NCBI GenBank assembly: GCA_016191435.1
Contig: JACPOQ010000028.1
Location: 124,001-188,000 of the forward strand
Direction: 5' to 3'
Length of the DNA: 64,000 bases
Source of the DNA: Chloroflexota bacterium
GTDB taxonomy: Bacteria > Chloroflexota > Dehalococcoidia > Tepidiformales > Tepidiformaceae
Shown here: positions 17,534-24,984 of the stretch, in pieces
Layout of the letters: each line of letters begins with the position of its first letter
Position numbering within the stretch: the stretch's first letter is position 1
Translations under genes and position numbers: made by a program
Notes under the pieces: model-generated
What the model was told of the DNA's origin: nothing
What the model saw: only the letters and a program-made list of their open reading frames with translations
The model's database searches: none

Positions 17534-18373
17534 TACACCGCGTCTAGTCTGCATTCTGATGAGGCCTTGCACGGGGAACTCTTCACCATGCTGCACCAGG
17601 AGGTCGAGGCGTTGGCGCCGATCGCCCCGCATGTTTGTGTAGTTGCCCCTGCCCACCATCTCAACGCCTTCGCCGCTCTCGACCTCAGGAACCAGGAGGG
17701 TGAACCGGCCAGTCGCTCGCAGGTTCACCGCGCTTTTGAAGACGCCATCGCCGACGTACTCCTGCCAGGTCAGCTCACGGGAAGCAGAATTTAGCTGCAG
17801 GAAGCCAGGAGGTCCGCCTCGATGGGAAATGTCCGGGCCGCCGGCAGGACTGATCGTGGCCAGGAAGGAGGTTTCAGCTCGGGACAACAAGTCCCAGAGC
17901 CACGGGTCATCGAAAGACATGGCTTCGCGAGCTACTGGACCCGCGCGTGGTTCGTGTGCCAAGGGCACCGACGGCGCGATGTACTTCCGGCAGACTGTGA
18001 AGGTCTCTTCGGCCACTAGGTCGACGGTGTCGGCACCATCCACCAGTAGCCCGTTGATGCGGGCCCGTCTCGATGAGCCAAGACTGATTGCCAGGCCTCC
18101 GTACGGCGTGGGGACAGATGGCGGTGGTAGCAGGTGACGCGGGAAGCGCAGCGGTACACCCGCTTCGTCATTCTCCTGGCTTTGCCGCCGAGCCACGCTG
18201 GCATCAGGCGCGAGTAGTGGCGGCTCGCCTGATAGCACCGTAAAGCGCAGCTCGCCGTTGCTTTCCGAGACGAGCAGAAAGATGTCGGCGCCGATGGCAA
18301 ACTCGGCGACGGGCCCGACCCAGTTCGCCAGCTTACTGGCAACAATCGACGTCTTCGCCTCTTGTTGGATGCC
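17534..18373 (-). pseudogene. Pyridoxamine-5'-phosphate-oxidase-like FMN protein, probably decayed
   Basis: The frame contains two segments of the PNPOx-like flavoprotein family: SLGSSRRARINGLLVDGADT with a later CRKYIA, then TSFLATISPAGGPDISHRGG followed by PPGFLQLNSASRELTWQEYV and GDGVFKSAVNLRATG. No ATG, GTG or TTG at a sensible place starts the frame; it opens after a TAA at 18374, and the first usable start is GTG 18238. At the other end the frame misses its own stop and runs 175 bases antisense into nuoN, so the C terminus is probably frameshifted. If functional, a start at 18238 and a stop at 17180 would be needed. Limits are approximate. Confidence 0.45.
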
Positions 18374-18587
18374 TTAGCTGGCTCTGGTGGTATCTCAATG
18401 GCGGTATTTTCGTGTCCTCCGTGGGCGACCGGGCTCTTGCTCTCGACCGAGGCCCGCTCGCGCTCAATGTCTCGTTCCCGTCGGGGTCGTCGATCTAGCA
18501 GCCCTCGCCGGGATACTCCAAAGCCATCCGGACATGCAAGAGACCGCACCGGACGGTGCGGCCTCCCGCTTCTGTTCTGCCCTTGAA

Positions 18588-18848
18588 CTAGACGGCGGCG
18601 GGGGCCGCCGTCTCTGCCTCCGCGTCCGGCGCCACAACGGCCTCGATGGGCTTCTCGCCGCGCTGTACGCGCAGCAAAGCCTCCAGCGTGAAGCCGAGGT
18701 CCGCCTTTTCGCACAGCGAGCTGCAGTAGGTCATCTTCAGGGAGGAACTCGGCGACTTCCGCCAATCATAGCGAAGGCCGCAGCGTGCGCAGACCTTGAT
18801 GTTCGCGAGGTTCATCCCGACTGCGCCGGGTCCGATAGGTGTGTCCAA
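18588..18848 (-). CDS. Small CxxC/CxxxC zinc-ribbon-like protein, copy 1
   Basis: This 86-residue protein carries CARCGLRYDWRKSPSSSLKM followed by TYCSSLCEKADLGFTLEALL, that is, a C-x2-C pair and a C-x3-C pair about 20 residues later, fitting a single bound zinc. The tail is Ala/Glu-rich. GGGAGGA stands five bases before TTG 18848, so that start is preferred over ATG 18815. It is a close paralogue of the next gene upstream (18964-19170), the two cores being nearly identical. No family name is recognised. It may be transcribed with its paralogue 116 bp away. Confidence 0.7.
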   Translation of the reverse strand: MDTPIGPGAVGMNLANIKVCARCGLRYDWRKSPSSSLKMTYCSSLCEKADLGFTLEALLRVQRGEKPIEAVVAPDAEAETAAPAAV

Positions 18849-18963
18849 AAGTTCCTCCCAACGCCGACAAGTGAATGAGGCGTCACTTATACAACGTAAT
18901 TCCAGCGTAGAAGGTTGCCACCTCAGGCGCCACTGCCCGATCGGGCGGGCGGCTTTACTGCTG

Positions 18964-19170
18964 CTATGCCGCTTCGGCGAGCGGCACGGCGCGCGTCGTG
19001 CGCAGCACGCCCTCGATCGTGAAGCCTAGGTCCGCCTTCTCGCAGAGCGACCCGCAGTACGTCATCTTCAGCGAGGAGCTCGGCGAGCGGCGCCAATCGT
19101 AACGCAGCCCGCAACGGGCACAGCTGACGATGTTGCGGAGGTCGAAGCCGATCTCATTCTCGCTGGTCAT
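18964..19170 (-). CDS. Small CxxC/CxxxC zinc-ribbon-like protein, copy 2
   Basis: This 68-residue paralogue of the gene at 18588-18848 shares CARCGLRYDWRxSPSSSLKM and YCxSLCEKADLGFT. The tail is shorter, ending VPLAEAA. ATG 19170 is chosen because GAGGAG precedes it; the frame is open to 19326 but the added residues look non-coding. The CEKADLGFT block directly after the second Cys pair is as conserved as the ligands, suggesting a binding surface. The function is unknown; a nucleic-acid- or ribosome-binding role is only a guess from the basic, zinc-ribbon character. Confidence 0.72.
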   Translation of the reverse strand: MTSENEIGFDLRNIVSCARCGLRYDWRRSPSSSLKMTYCGSLCEKADLGFTIEGVLRTTRAVPLAEAA

Positions 19171-19458
19171 GATGATTAACTCCTCGGGGGAAGCCGCGTT
19201 CGGCTTCCGTGTGCATGGTGCACCCGTGCGCCTGGCGGCCCCTGTCATCGGCCGGTGCCGGGCCTGGACGTGGTGATGGACACCGATTACTCCGTGATCT
19301 TCGGTACGCTCTGACGTTCCATGCACTACGAGTATTCCCTTATCGATTGCAGAAAAGCTCCGACTGACCGGCCGGAGTCGCGCGAAAGCTCGGAAATGGT
19401 GAAGCCCGCCGGGCGCGTGTACATGCCTGGCGGCCTCCAGGGAAACAATGGTCTGCCC

Positions 19459-20751
19459 TCAGCGCGCGGAGTTGGCTATCTCCCGCATCCGCCGCATCGC
19501 CATTGCGCGCTGCCGCTCCGATTCACCGAGCGTCGACAGGTCGACTTCCGCAACGGTCATCCCGTATGCGGCGTAAGGCGTTATCTCAGCGTCCGTGAGC
19601 GGCTTCAGCCATTGCTTTCGCTTGAACGCCGCCTCGACGTACGGCGCGAGCTCCTCGTCTTTCTTGCGAAGGCGTTCCTGTTCGTGCTCTTTGAACTCCG
19701 GCATCACCTCGGACGCGAAGAGTTCGAGCGACTCGCAGATGTCCTCGTGCCGGTTCTTCCCACCCTGCTGGATGAACACCGTCTGGTCGACGCCGGCCTC
19801 GGCGAACTCCCGCAGGTGGGCACGTTGCTCCTCGGGTGTGCCAATCCCGCCTGCCCCGCCCCCCATCATCTCCGTGCCCAGGCGGTCGCGCACGGCGACA
19901 TACTTGTTCCATATGTTCGTGCGGCCCGGCTGGTGCTCCCCGAAGGCATAGTGGTGGCCAAGCGCGAACTGGAAGAAGCGGAAGCCGTCCATCCCGCGCC
20001 GCACCGCCTCGTCGTGGTCGGGGTGCAGCGAAAAGCTCGTCACCATCGCGACATTCGGGTTCACGGTGTGGCCAATCGGCACGCATTCGCGCTTGAAGGT
20101 CGTGTAGTAGTCGTCCACCCAGTGCTTCGCTTCCTTCGGGTCCACGAAGGCGAAGGTCAGCGCGCCAATGCCCAGCTGCGCCGCGAGATGGATGGTGTCC
20201 CGGTTCGAGCACGCCACCCAGATTGGCGGATGCGGCTTCTGTACGGGCTTGGGCACGACGTTTCGCGTCGGCATCGAAAAGAACTCACCCTTGAACCCCG
20301 GGTAGGGGTCCATGGCCATCATGTTCGCGACCTGCTCGACGGTTTCGCGCCACATTGCCCGCCGCTGCGCCGGGTCGACTCCGTAGCCTTCGAGCTCGGC
20401 CCGCGAAGCAGACTCGCCCGTGCCCCATTCCACGCGCCCGTTGGAAACCAGGTCGAGCGTCGCGATTCGCTCGGCGATCCGCGCCGGGGCATTGTAGCCA
20501 GGCGGCATGAGCACGATCCCGTGGCCCAGCCGGATGTTCTTCGTGCGTTGGCTCGCCGCGGCGAGAAACACCTCGGGCGCCGAAGAGTGCGAGTACTCTT
20601 CGAGGAAGTGGTGTTCGACTTCCCAGGCGTGGTCGATGCCCAGGCGGTCCGCCAGCTCTACCTGCGAGAGGGCGTCCTGGAAGAGCTTCAGCTCGGCGCC
20701 ATCGTCCCACGGGCGCGGCAGCTGGTGTTCGTAGAAGATCCCGAATTTCAT
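19459..20751 (-). CDS. LLM-class flavin-dependent monooxygenase (luciferase-like)
   Basis: This 430-residue member of the bacterial luciferase-like superfamily begins MKFGIFYEHQLPRPW. It shows the typical strands and helices: HAWEVEHHFLEEYSHSSAPE, NIRLGHGIVLMPPGYNAPAR, RIATLDLVSNGRVEWGTGES and a PPIWVACSN strand. Enzymes of this kind use FMNH2 or F420 to oxidise or reduce small organics; the substrate cannot be told. GGAGGGAAG precedes the ATG. It is divergent from a second luciferase-like gene, with a palindrome in the shared promoter region. The C-terminal 80 residues form a charged extension. Confidence 0.85.
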   Translation of the reverse strand: MKFGIFYEHQLPRPWDDGAELKLFQDALSQVELADRLGIDHAWEVEHHFLEEYSHSSAPEVFLAAASQRTKNIRLGHGIVLMPPGYNAPARIAERIATLDLVSNGRVEWGTGESASRAELEGYGVDPAQRRAMWRETVEQVANMMAMDPYPGFKGEFFSMPTRNVVPKPVQKPHPPIWVACSNRDTIHLAAQLGIGALTFAFVDPKEAKHWVDDYYTTFKRECVPIGHTVNPNVAMVTSFSLHPDHDEAVRRGMDGFRFFQFALGHHYAFGEHQPGRTNIWNKYVAVRDRLGTEMMGGGAGGIGTPEEQRAHLREFAEAGVDQTVFIQQGGKNRHEDICESLELFASEVMPEFKEHEQERLRKKDEELAPYVEAAFKRKQWLKPLTDAEITPYAAYGMTVAEVDLSTLGESERQRAMAMRRMREIANSAR

Positions 20752-20774
20752 TCGACTTCCCTCCGCGGGGACTC

Positions 20775-20802
20775 TATCAGAAACTTTAGCGCGGTGCTAA
20801 CG
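20775..20802 (-). promoter_or_regulatory. Candidate promoter with overlapping operator for the LLM gene
   Basis: On the minus strand TTAGCA (20802-20797) and GATAGA (20780-20775) are 16 bases apart, ending 23 bases before the start codon at 20751. TTAGC-gcggt-GCTAA (20788-20802) is a perfect inverted repeat that covers the -35 element, as an operator would. The assignment is by eye only. Confidence 0.35.
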
Positions 20803-20893
20803 ATGTCGCTGAGCCGCACTTGCCTCCCCTCTCGGCGGCTGACAGAATCGCGCGATGCCTCCCACGCACATCACTCTCTGATCGCGAGTTGCC

Positions 20894-21913
20894 ATGAAAG
20901 TTGAAACTGGCCTCCCCACCGCCCGCCTCGACCAGGTCGCCGGCCACGCCCGGCGCGCCGAAGCCCTCGGCTACGACGGCGTCGTTGCCGCCGAAACCGC
21001 GCACGACAGCTTCCTGCCCCTTGTAATCGCGGCGGAGCATACCGAGCGCATCACCATCGGCACGTCGGTCGCCATCGCCTTCCCCCGCAGCCCGATGGTG
21101 ACGGCGATGATCGCCTGGGACTTGCAGCGCTTCAGCAACGGCCGCTTCATCCTCGGACTTGGCACACAGGTCAAGGGCCACAACCAGCGCCGCTTCAGCG
21201 TCCCCTGGACGCCCCCTGCGCCCCGCATCCGCGAATACGTCGAATCGCTGCGGGCCATTTGGAACAGCTTCCAGACCGGCGGCAAGCTCGATTACGTGGG
21301 CCAGCATTACTCCTTCACGCTCATGACGCCGAACTTCAACCCCGGGCCTATCGAGCATCCGCACATCCCGGTCCACATCGCCGCGGTGAACGAACACAAC
21401 GCCCGCGTCGCCGGCGAGGTCTGCGACGGCATCAAGCTCCACGGGTTCAACACCATGAGCTACACGCGCGATGTCATCCTCCCGCAGATCACGAAGGGCC
21501 TTGAGAAGAGCGGCCGCACGCGCGCGCAGTTCGAGATTTGCGGCGGCGGCTTCCTCGCGACCGGGAAGGACTGGAGCGAAGTCGAGCAAGCGGCCCGCGA
21601 GGTGAAACGCCAGATCAGCTTCTATGGCTCCACCCGCACCTACCAGAACGTCTTCGACCACCACGGCTGGGGTGACACCACCGCCAGGCTCCACGAAATG
21701 AGCCTGCAGGACAAATGGGCGGAGATGCCCGGCGTCATCCCCGATGAGATGCTCAGCGAGTTTGCCATCGTCGCGCCGTACGACAAGATTGCCGAAGAAG
21801 CCCGGAAAAAATACGCCGGCGTGGTGGACCGCGTGGGCTTCGGGGGTTCGGCCCGGACGCCCGAAGAGGAGGAAGCGGTTAAGACGGTCATCCGCCAGCT
21901 CCAGGCAGTCTGA
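20894..21913 (+). CDS. LLM-class F420-dependent oxidoreductase
   Basis: This 339-residue luciferase-like protein begins MKVETGLPTARLDQVAGHAR. Features include GYDGVVAAETAHDSFLPLVI, TIGTSVAIAFPRSPMV, RFILGLGTQVKGHNQRRFSV and GVVDRVGFGG. The pattern fits the probable F420-dependent subgroup common in Chloroflexota and Actinomycetota (TIGR03617-like), so a deazaflavin-linked hydride transfer is likely, but the substrate is unknown. ATG 20894 gives the family N terminus. It is divergent from another LLM gene and followed 56 bp later by a MarR regulator that may control it. Confidence 0.85.
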   Translation: MKVETGLPTARLDQVAGHARRAEALGYDGVVAAETAHDSFLPLVIAAEHTERITIGTSVAIAFPRSPMVTAMIAWDLQRFSNGRFILGLGTQVKGHNQRRFSVPWTPPAPRIREYVESLRAIWNSFQTGGKLDYVGQHYSFTLMTPNFNPGPIEHPHIPVHIAAVNEHNARVAGEVCDGIKLHGFNTMSYTRDVILPQITKGLEKSGRTRAQFEICGGGFLATGKDWSEVEQAAREVKRQISFYGSTRTYQNVFDHHGWGDTTARLHEMSLQDKWAEMPGVIPDEMLSEFAIVAPYDKIAEEARKKYAGVVDRVGFGGSARTPEEEEAVKTVIRQLQAV

Positions 21914-21969
21914 TTTACCGTTCGGTAGTTCGGCAGACGTAGACAAATTCGATCTGTACAATCATTCGC
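21914..21969 (+). promoter_or_regulatory. Promoter and possible operator of the MarR gene
   Basis: TACCG-tt-CGGTA (21916-21927) is a 5-bp inverted repeat just after the stop of the preceding gene, fitting an autoregulatory MarR site. TACAAT (21957-21962) is a good -10 element only seven bases before the ATG at 21970. There is no Shine-Dalgarno, so the transcript is probably leaderless. A clear -35 was not found at 16-18 bp. Confidence 0.4.
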
Positions 21970-22473
21970 ATGGTCGAAGAAGCAGTTGCTGCCCCGCCCC
22001 TCACGCCGCTCTACGCGGCAATGGCAGAGTTCTTCCGCGCGAGCGAACTGATGGAGCCCTTGCGGCTGCGTATCTGGGACCTCGAAGGGCTGACCGTGAC
22101 TCAGCTGCGGTTGCTCATGTTCGTGTCCCAGTGCGAAGGGTTGAGCAACGCGGAGCTGGCCCAGCGCATGTACGTCACGCGGCCGTCCGTCTCCGCGCTG
22201 CTCGAACGCCTCGAGCGGGGCGGCTTCCTCCGCCGCGAAATCTCCCCGAACGACCGTCGCGGGATCTGCATCTGGCTCGAAGAACGCGGCCGCAACGTCT
22301 GCAACGCCATGGCCACGGAGTGCGCCGACTACGTCAGCGGCCTGATGGAGTCCCTCAGCGAGCGCGATCTCTGCGAGCTCGCCAACAGCCTCGCAAAGAT
22401 GGTGAAGGCCGGCCGCGAGCGCCGGGAGCGCGACCTCCTGGAAGAGCGCCAGCGGTCGCCGGAAGACCTGTAA
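21970..22473 (+). CDS. MarR-family transcriptional regulator
   Basis: This winged-helix DNA-binding protein has 167 residues. Helix-turn-helix and wing: LTVTQLRLLMFVSQCEGLSN, ELAQRMYVTRPSVSALLERL and LRREISPNDRRGICIWLEER, with the DRR of the wing conserved. N- and C-terminal helices form the dimer interface; the C-terminal end is highly charged. MarR proteins usually repress neighbouring genes until a small aromatic or oxidised ligand binds. The likely targets are itself and the adjacent luciferase-like genes (inference). Expression appears leaderless from a -10 just upstream. Confidence 0.92.
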   Translation: MVEEAVAAPPLTPLYAAMAEFFRASELMEPLRLRIWDLEGLTVTQLRLLMFVSQCEGLSNAELAQRMYVTRPSVSALLERLERGGFLRREISPNDRRGICIWLEERGRNVCNAMATECADYVSGLMESLSERDLCELANSLAKMVKAGRERRERDLLEERQRSPEDL

Positions 22474-22594
22474 CCCGCCTGCTCTCCGCACACGCCACGC
22501 GCCGGTAGCTCCCGTACGCCCGCCTCTACGCTGAAGCGGGGGCCGGACGGTGATAGCTGGGTGACAACGGCTCAGAGACGCATCGCCACCGCCG

Positions 22595-24844
22595 ATGCTG
22601 AACCATATGAAGATCCGCGCCGTGCTTGCCGTCGTCGTCGCTATCCTCCTGGTGGGCCTGCCGGCGGCGAGCCGCGAGGCGTTGGCTACCGACTCCGTAT
22701 TCAACGTCGCCTCTGAAAGTTACTACCGCCTCGATGTCCCCAACGCCACGATGTCGGTGCAGGTTGACGCCGAATTCCAGGCTGCGCGGACAGGCCTCGA
22801 ACTCCCCGCCGTGCCGCTGTGGGTGATGCCGGGCGCCACGAACGTCGTCGCAAAGAGTGACGGCACGGTGCTCACCACGAAGGTTTCCCCGGCAAAGCCC
22901 GAAGATGGGCTCCCCGCGCTCGTCCTGGTCACCCTCGCGAAGCCTATCAAGGGCGCGCTCAAGGCCGAGATCACGCTGACCTACGACGTCCCCGAGCAGG
23001 TGAACGACTTCGTGCGCATCGAGAAGGGGTCGGTCGAGGGGCGCTTCGTCTCCCAGGGGCCCGGCTCATTCGTGTACGTCGATGTGCCCCCCGGCGACAC
23101 CTACTTCGAACCCGGCTGTCTCAAGGCCAGCGACCAGCCGAAGAGCGTGAAAGAGGCGAACGCCGAGCGCTGGATCTGCGGCGACGCGCTGCTCATCGTC
23201 CTCAATACACAGGACCCGGAAGTCCTGAAGAGGTGCGCCAATGCGGACGACCGTTGCCGCCAGCGTGCCAACCCCACCCCGTATAGCGCCTTCGTCCAAT
23301 CGATCACGGACCCCAACCTGCGGGGGACGCTCGAAGCCGATGTCACGCTCACGCGCGGCCCGGTGAAGGTCACGCTCCGCTACTTCCGCCGCGACGAAGC
23401 CTGGGCCGAGAAGGAATTCGCGATGGCGAAAGCGGCACTCCCAAAGCTGGAACAGACCTACGGCTTCAATTACCCGCGCGATACTATCCTGATCCGCCAG
23501 TCGCATTTCATCCAAGCCATTGGCGCGGCAGGCATCGCCTTTCCCGATGACGGCCAGGTCCTGATCACGAATACCGGGACCATCGACGAGGAGGTCACCG
23601 TCCACGAGCTCGCGCATCTCTGGGCAGGACAGAACCTGCAGACTGCCTGGCTCTGGGAGGGCCTTGCGGAGTACGGCCTGCGCTCCGTGGCGCCGAGCCT
23701 GAACATCACCCCGCGCGATTGGAAATGGCAATCCTACGGCTACAAAGACCCGCTGGCCACCTGGTGGGACGGCTCTGCCATCCGAAACTCGAACTACTGG
23801 TACGGCAAAGCCGGGGCGTTCTGGTTCGCCTACCAGGAGGCGATTGGTGGCCCCGCGATGATGAATGCCGTCCTCGCCAGGCTCGATGACTACCCGGCAC
23901 AGCTCCCCGTCGATGGCCGTTGGTTCATGGACCGCGGCGAAGAAGTCAGCGGCGCGAACCTCGATGCACTCTTCCTCGCCTGGGTTTGGCGGCCCGAAAC
24001 CGCGACCACGACGCTTGCCGATAGGCGCGTGGCCCACGACCAGGTGAAACTGCTGACAGCCCGCGCGGGCGCCCTCGGCTTCACCGGGCTCCCGAGCGAT
24101 ATCCAGTCGAACCTGGACACCTGGACGTTCGGGCCCGTGCCCGACCAGCTCGCCCGAGCGGGCAAGATCCTGGATTCCTACGATGCGGTGCTGGCGAAGG
24201 CAGCTGAGGCGGGGCTACCGCCCGTGCCGGGCGGGGTGGCGCGAGCATGGGCGGAACAGCCCCTCGCCGGCGTGGCCGCCGCGGTCGAAGACCAGCGGCA
24301 GGCCATCGACGCCATTATCCGCTCGGCGGCCGCGCTCCAGGGCCTGCCTGAAGACGCACCGGCGATGAAAGCACTGGCCACCGCCCGCGAGAAATACGCG
24401 GCCGGTGACCTTGCCGCCGCGGAAAAGGCCGCCGCCAGTGCAAGCACCCTCGTCTCCAACCAGATCGCTGCCGGCAAGATGATTGAAGTGGCGAAGCTAA
24501 AGCAGTCGTCTTTCAAGCCGTCCTTCTTCGCGAAAGTTGGGCTCTACTTCGTGGACCCCGCGGGCGACCTGGCGAAGGCCGAGGCCGCCTATGCCGGCGG
24601 CGACCCAACGACCGCGCTCAAGCTGTCCGGCTCCGCCTATGACGGCTGGAACGACGCCAGCGCCCGCGGCGTCCAGCGTCTCGCTATCCTCACGGGCCTC
24701 ATGTGCGCATTTACGTTGGCCGTGTGGTGGCTGCTGAAGCGCCTGGACCCGGACCGCGCGCCCGCTCGGGCTCTCGGCACGGGGCACGTTATCGAAGCCG
24801 GCGAAGCCCGCTCGCGCTGGAAGGACTGGGAGAACACCCGGTAG
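22595..24844 (+). CDS. Secreted, membrane-anchored gluzincin metallopeptidase
   Basis: This 749-residue protein has an N-terminal signal peptide (basic MKIR then AVLAVVVAILLVGL, cleavage near ALA-T) and one C-terminal membrane helix (about 705-725, LAILTGLMCAFTLAVWWLLK) followed by a charged tail. The zinc site is HELAH at 337-341 with the third ligand Glu355 in WLWEGLAEYG. The 13-residue spacing is shorter than the 18 of classical M1 aminopeptidases, so it is better placed in the wider peptidase MA clan. N-terminal beta domains precede the catalytic part, and an Ala-rich helical region (about 560-640) follows. The substrate is unknown. No other gene appears to share its operon. Confidence 0.8.
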   Translation: MLNHMKIRAVLAVVVAILLVGLPAASREALATDSVFNVASESYYRLDVPNATMSVQVDAEFQAARTGLELPAVPLWVMPGATNVVAKSDGTVLTTKVSPAKPEDGLPALVLVTLAKPIKGALKAEITLTYDVPEQVNDFVRIEKGSVEGRFVSQGPGSFVYVDVPPGDTYFEPGCLKASDQPKSVKEANAERWICGDALLIVLNTQDPEVLKRCANADDRCRQRANPTPYSAFVQSITDPNLRGTLEADVTLTRGPVKVTLRYFRRDEAWAEKEFAMAKAALPKLEQTYGFNYPRDTILIRQSHFIQAIGAAGIAFPDDGQVLITNTGTIDEEVTVHELAHLWAGQNLQTAWLWEGLAEYGLRSVAPSLNITPRDWKWQSYGYKDPLATWWDGSAIRNSNYWYGKAGAFWFAYQEAIGGPAMMNAVLARLDDYPAQLPVDGRWFMDRGEEVSGANLDALFLAWVWRPETATTTLADRRVAHDQVKLLTARAGALGFTGLPSDIQSNLDTWTFGPVPDQLARAGKILDSYDAVLAKAAEAGLPPVPGGVARAWAEQPLAGVAAAVEDQRQAIDAIIRSAAALQGLPEDAPAMKALATAREKYAAGDLAAAEKAAASASTLVSNQIAAGKMIEVAKLKQSSFKPSFFAKVGLYFVDPAGDLAKAEAAYAGGDPTTALKLSGSAYDGWNDASARGVQRLAILTGLMCAFTLAVWWLLKRLDPDRAPARALGTGHVIEAGEARSRWKDWENTR

Positions 24845-24942
24845 CGAACGCGACCAACGATCCCGCGCTCCTGCCGCGCACACCTTGGTTAGCGAACCCG
24901 CTTGACGCGCGCGACCTTCGCCGAACACTCGTAACGGGCCGA

Positions 24943-24984
24943 GAATCGTGAATCGTGAATCGGCAATCGTGGATCGTAAATCTC
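24943..24984. repeat. Heptanucleotide tandem repeat
   Basis: Six 7-base units lie head to tail: GAATCGT, GAATCGT, GAATCGG, CAATCGT, GGATCGT, AAATCTC. The array lies between two convergent genes and its last bases touch the stop codon of accDA. It is AT-richer than its surroundings. It is too short for function to be inferred; slippage-prone simple sequence is the plain reading. Confidence 0.7.
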
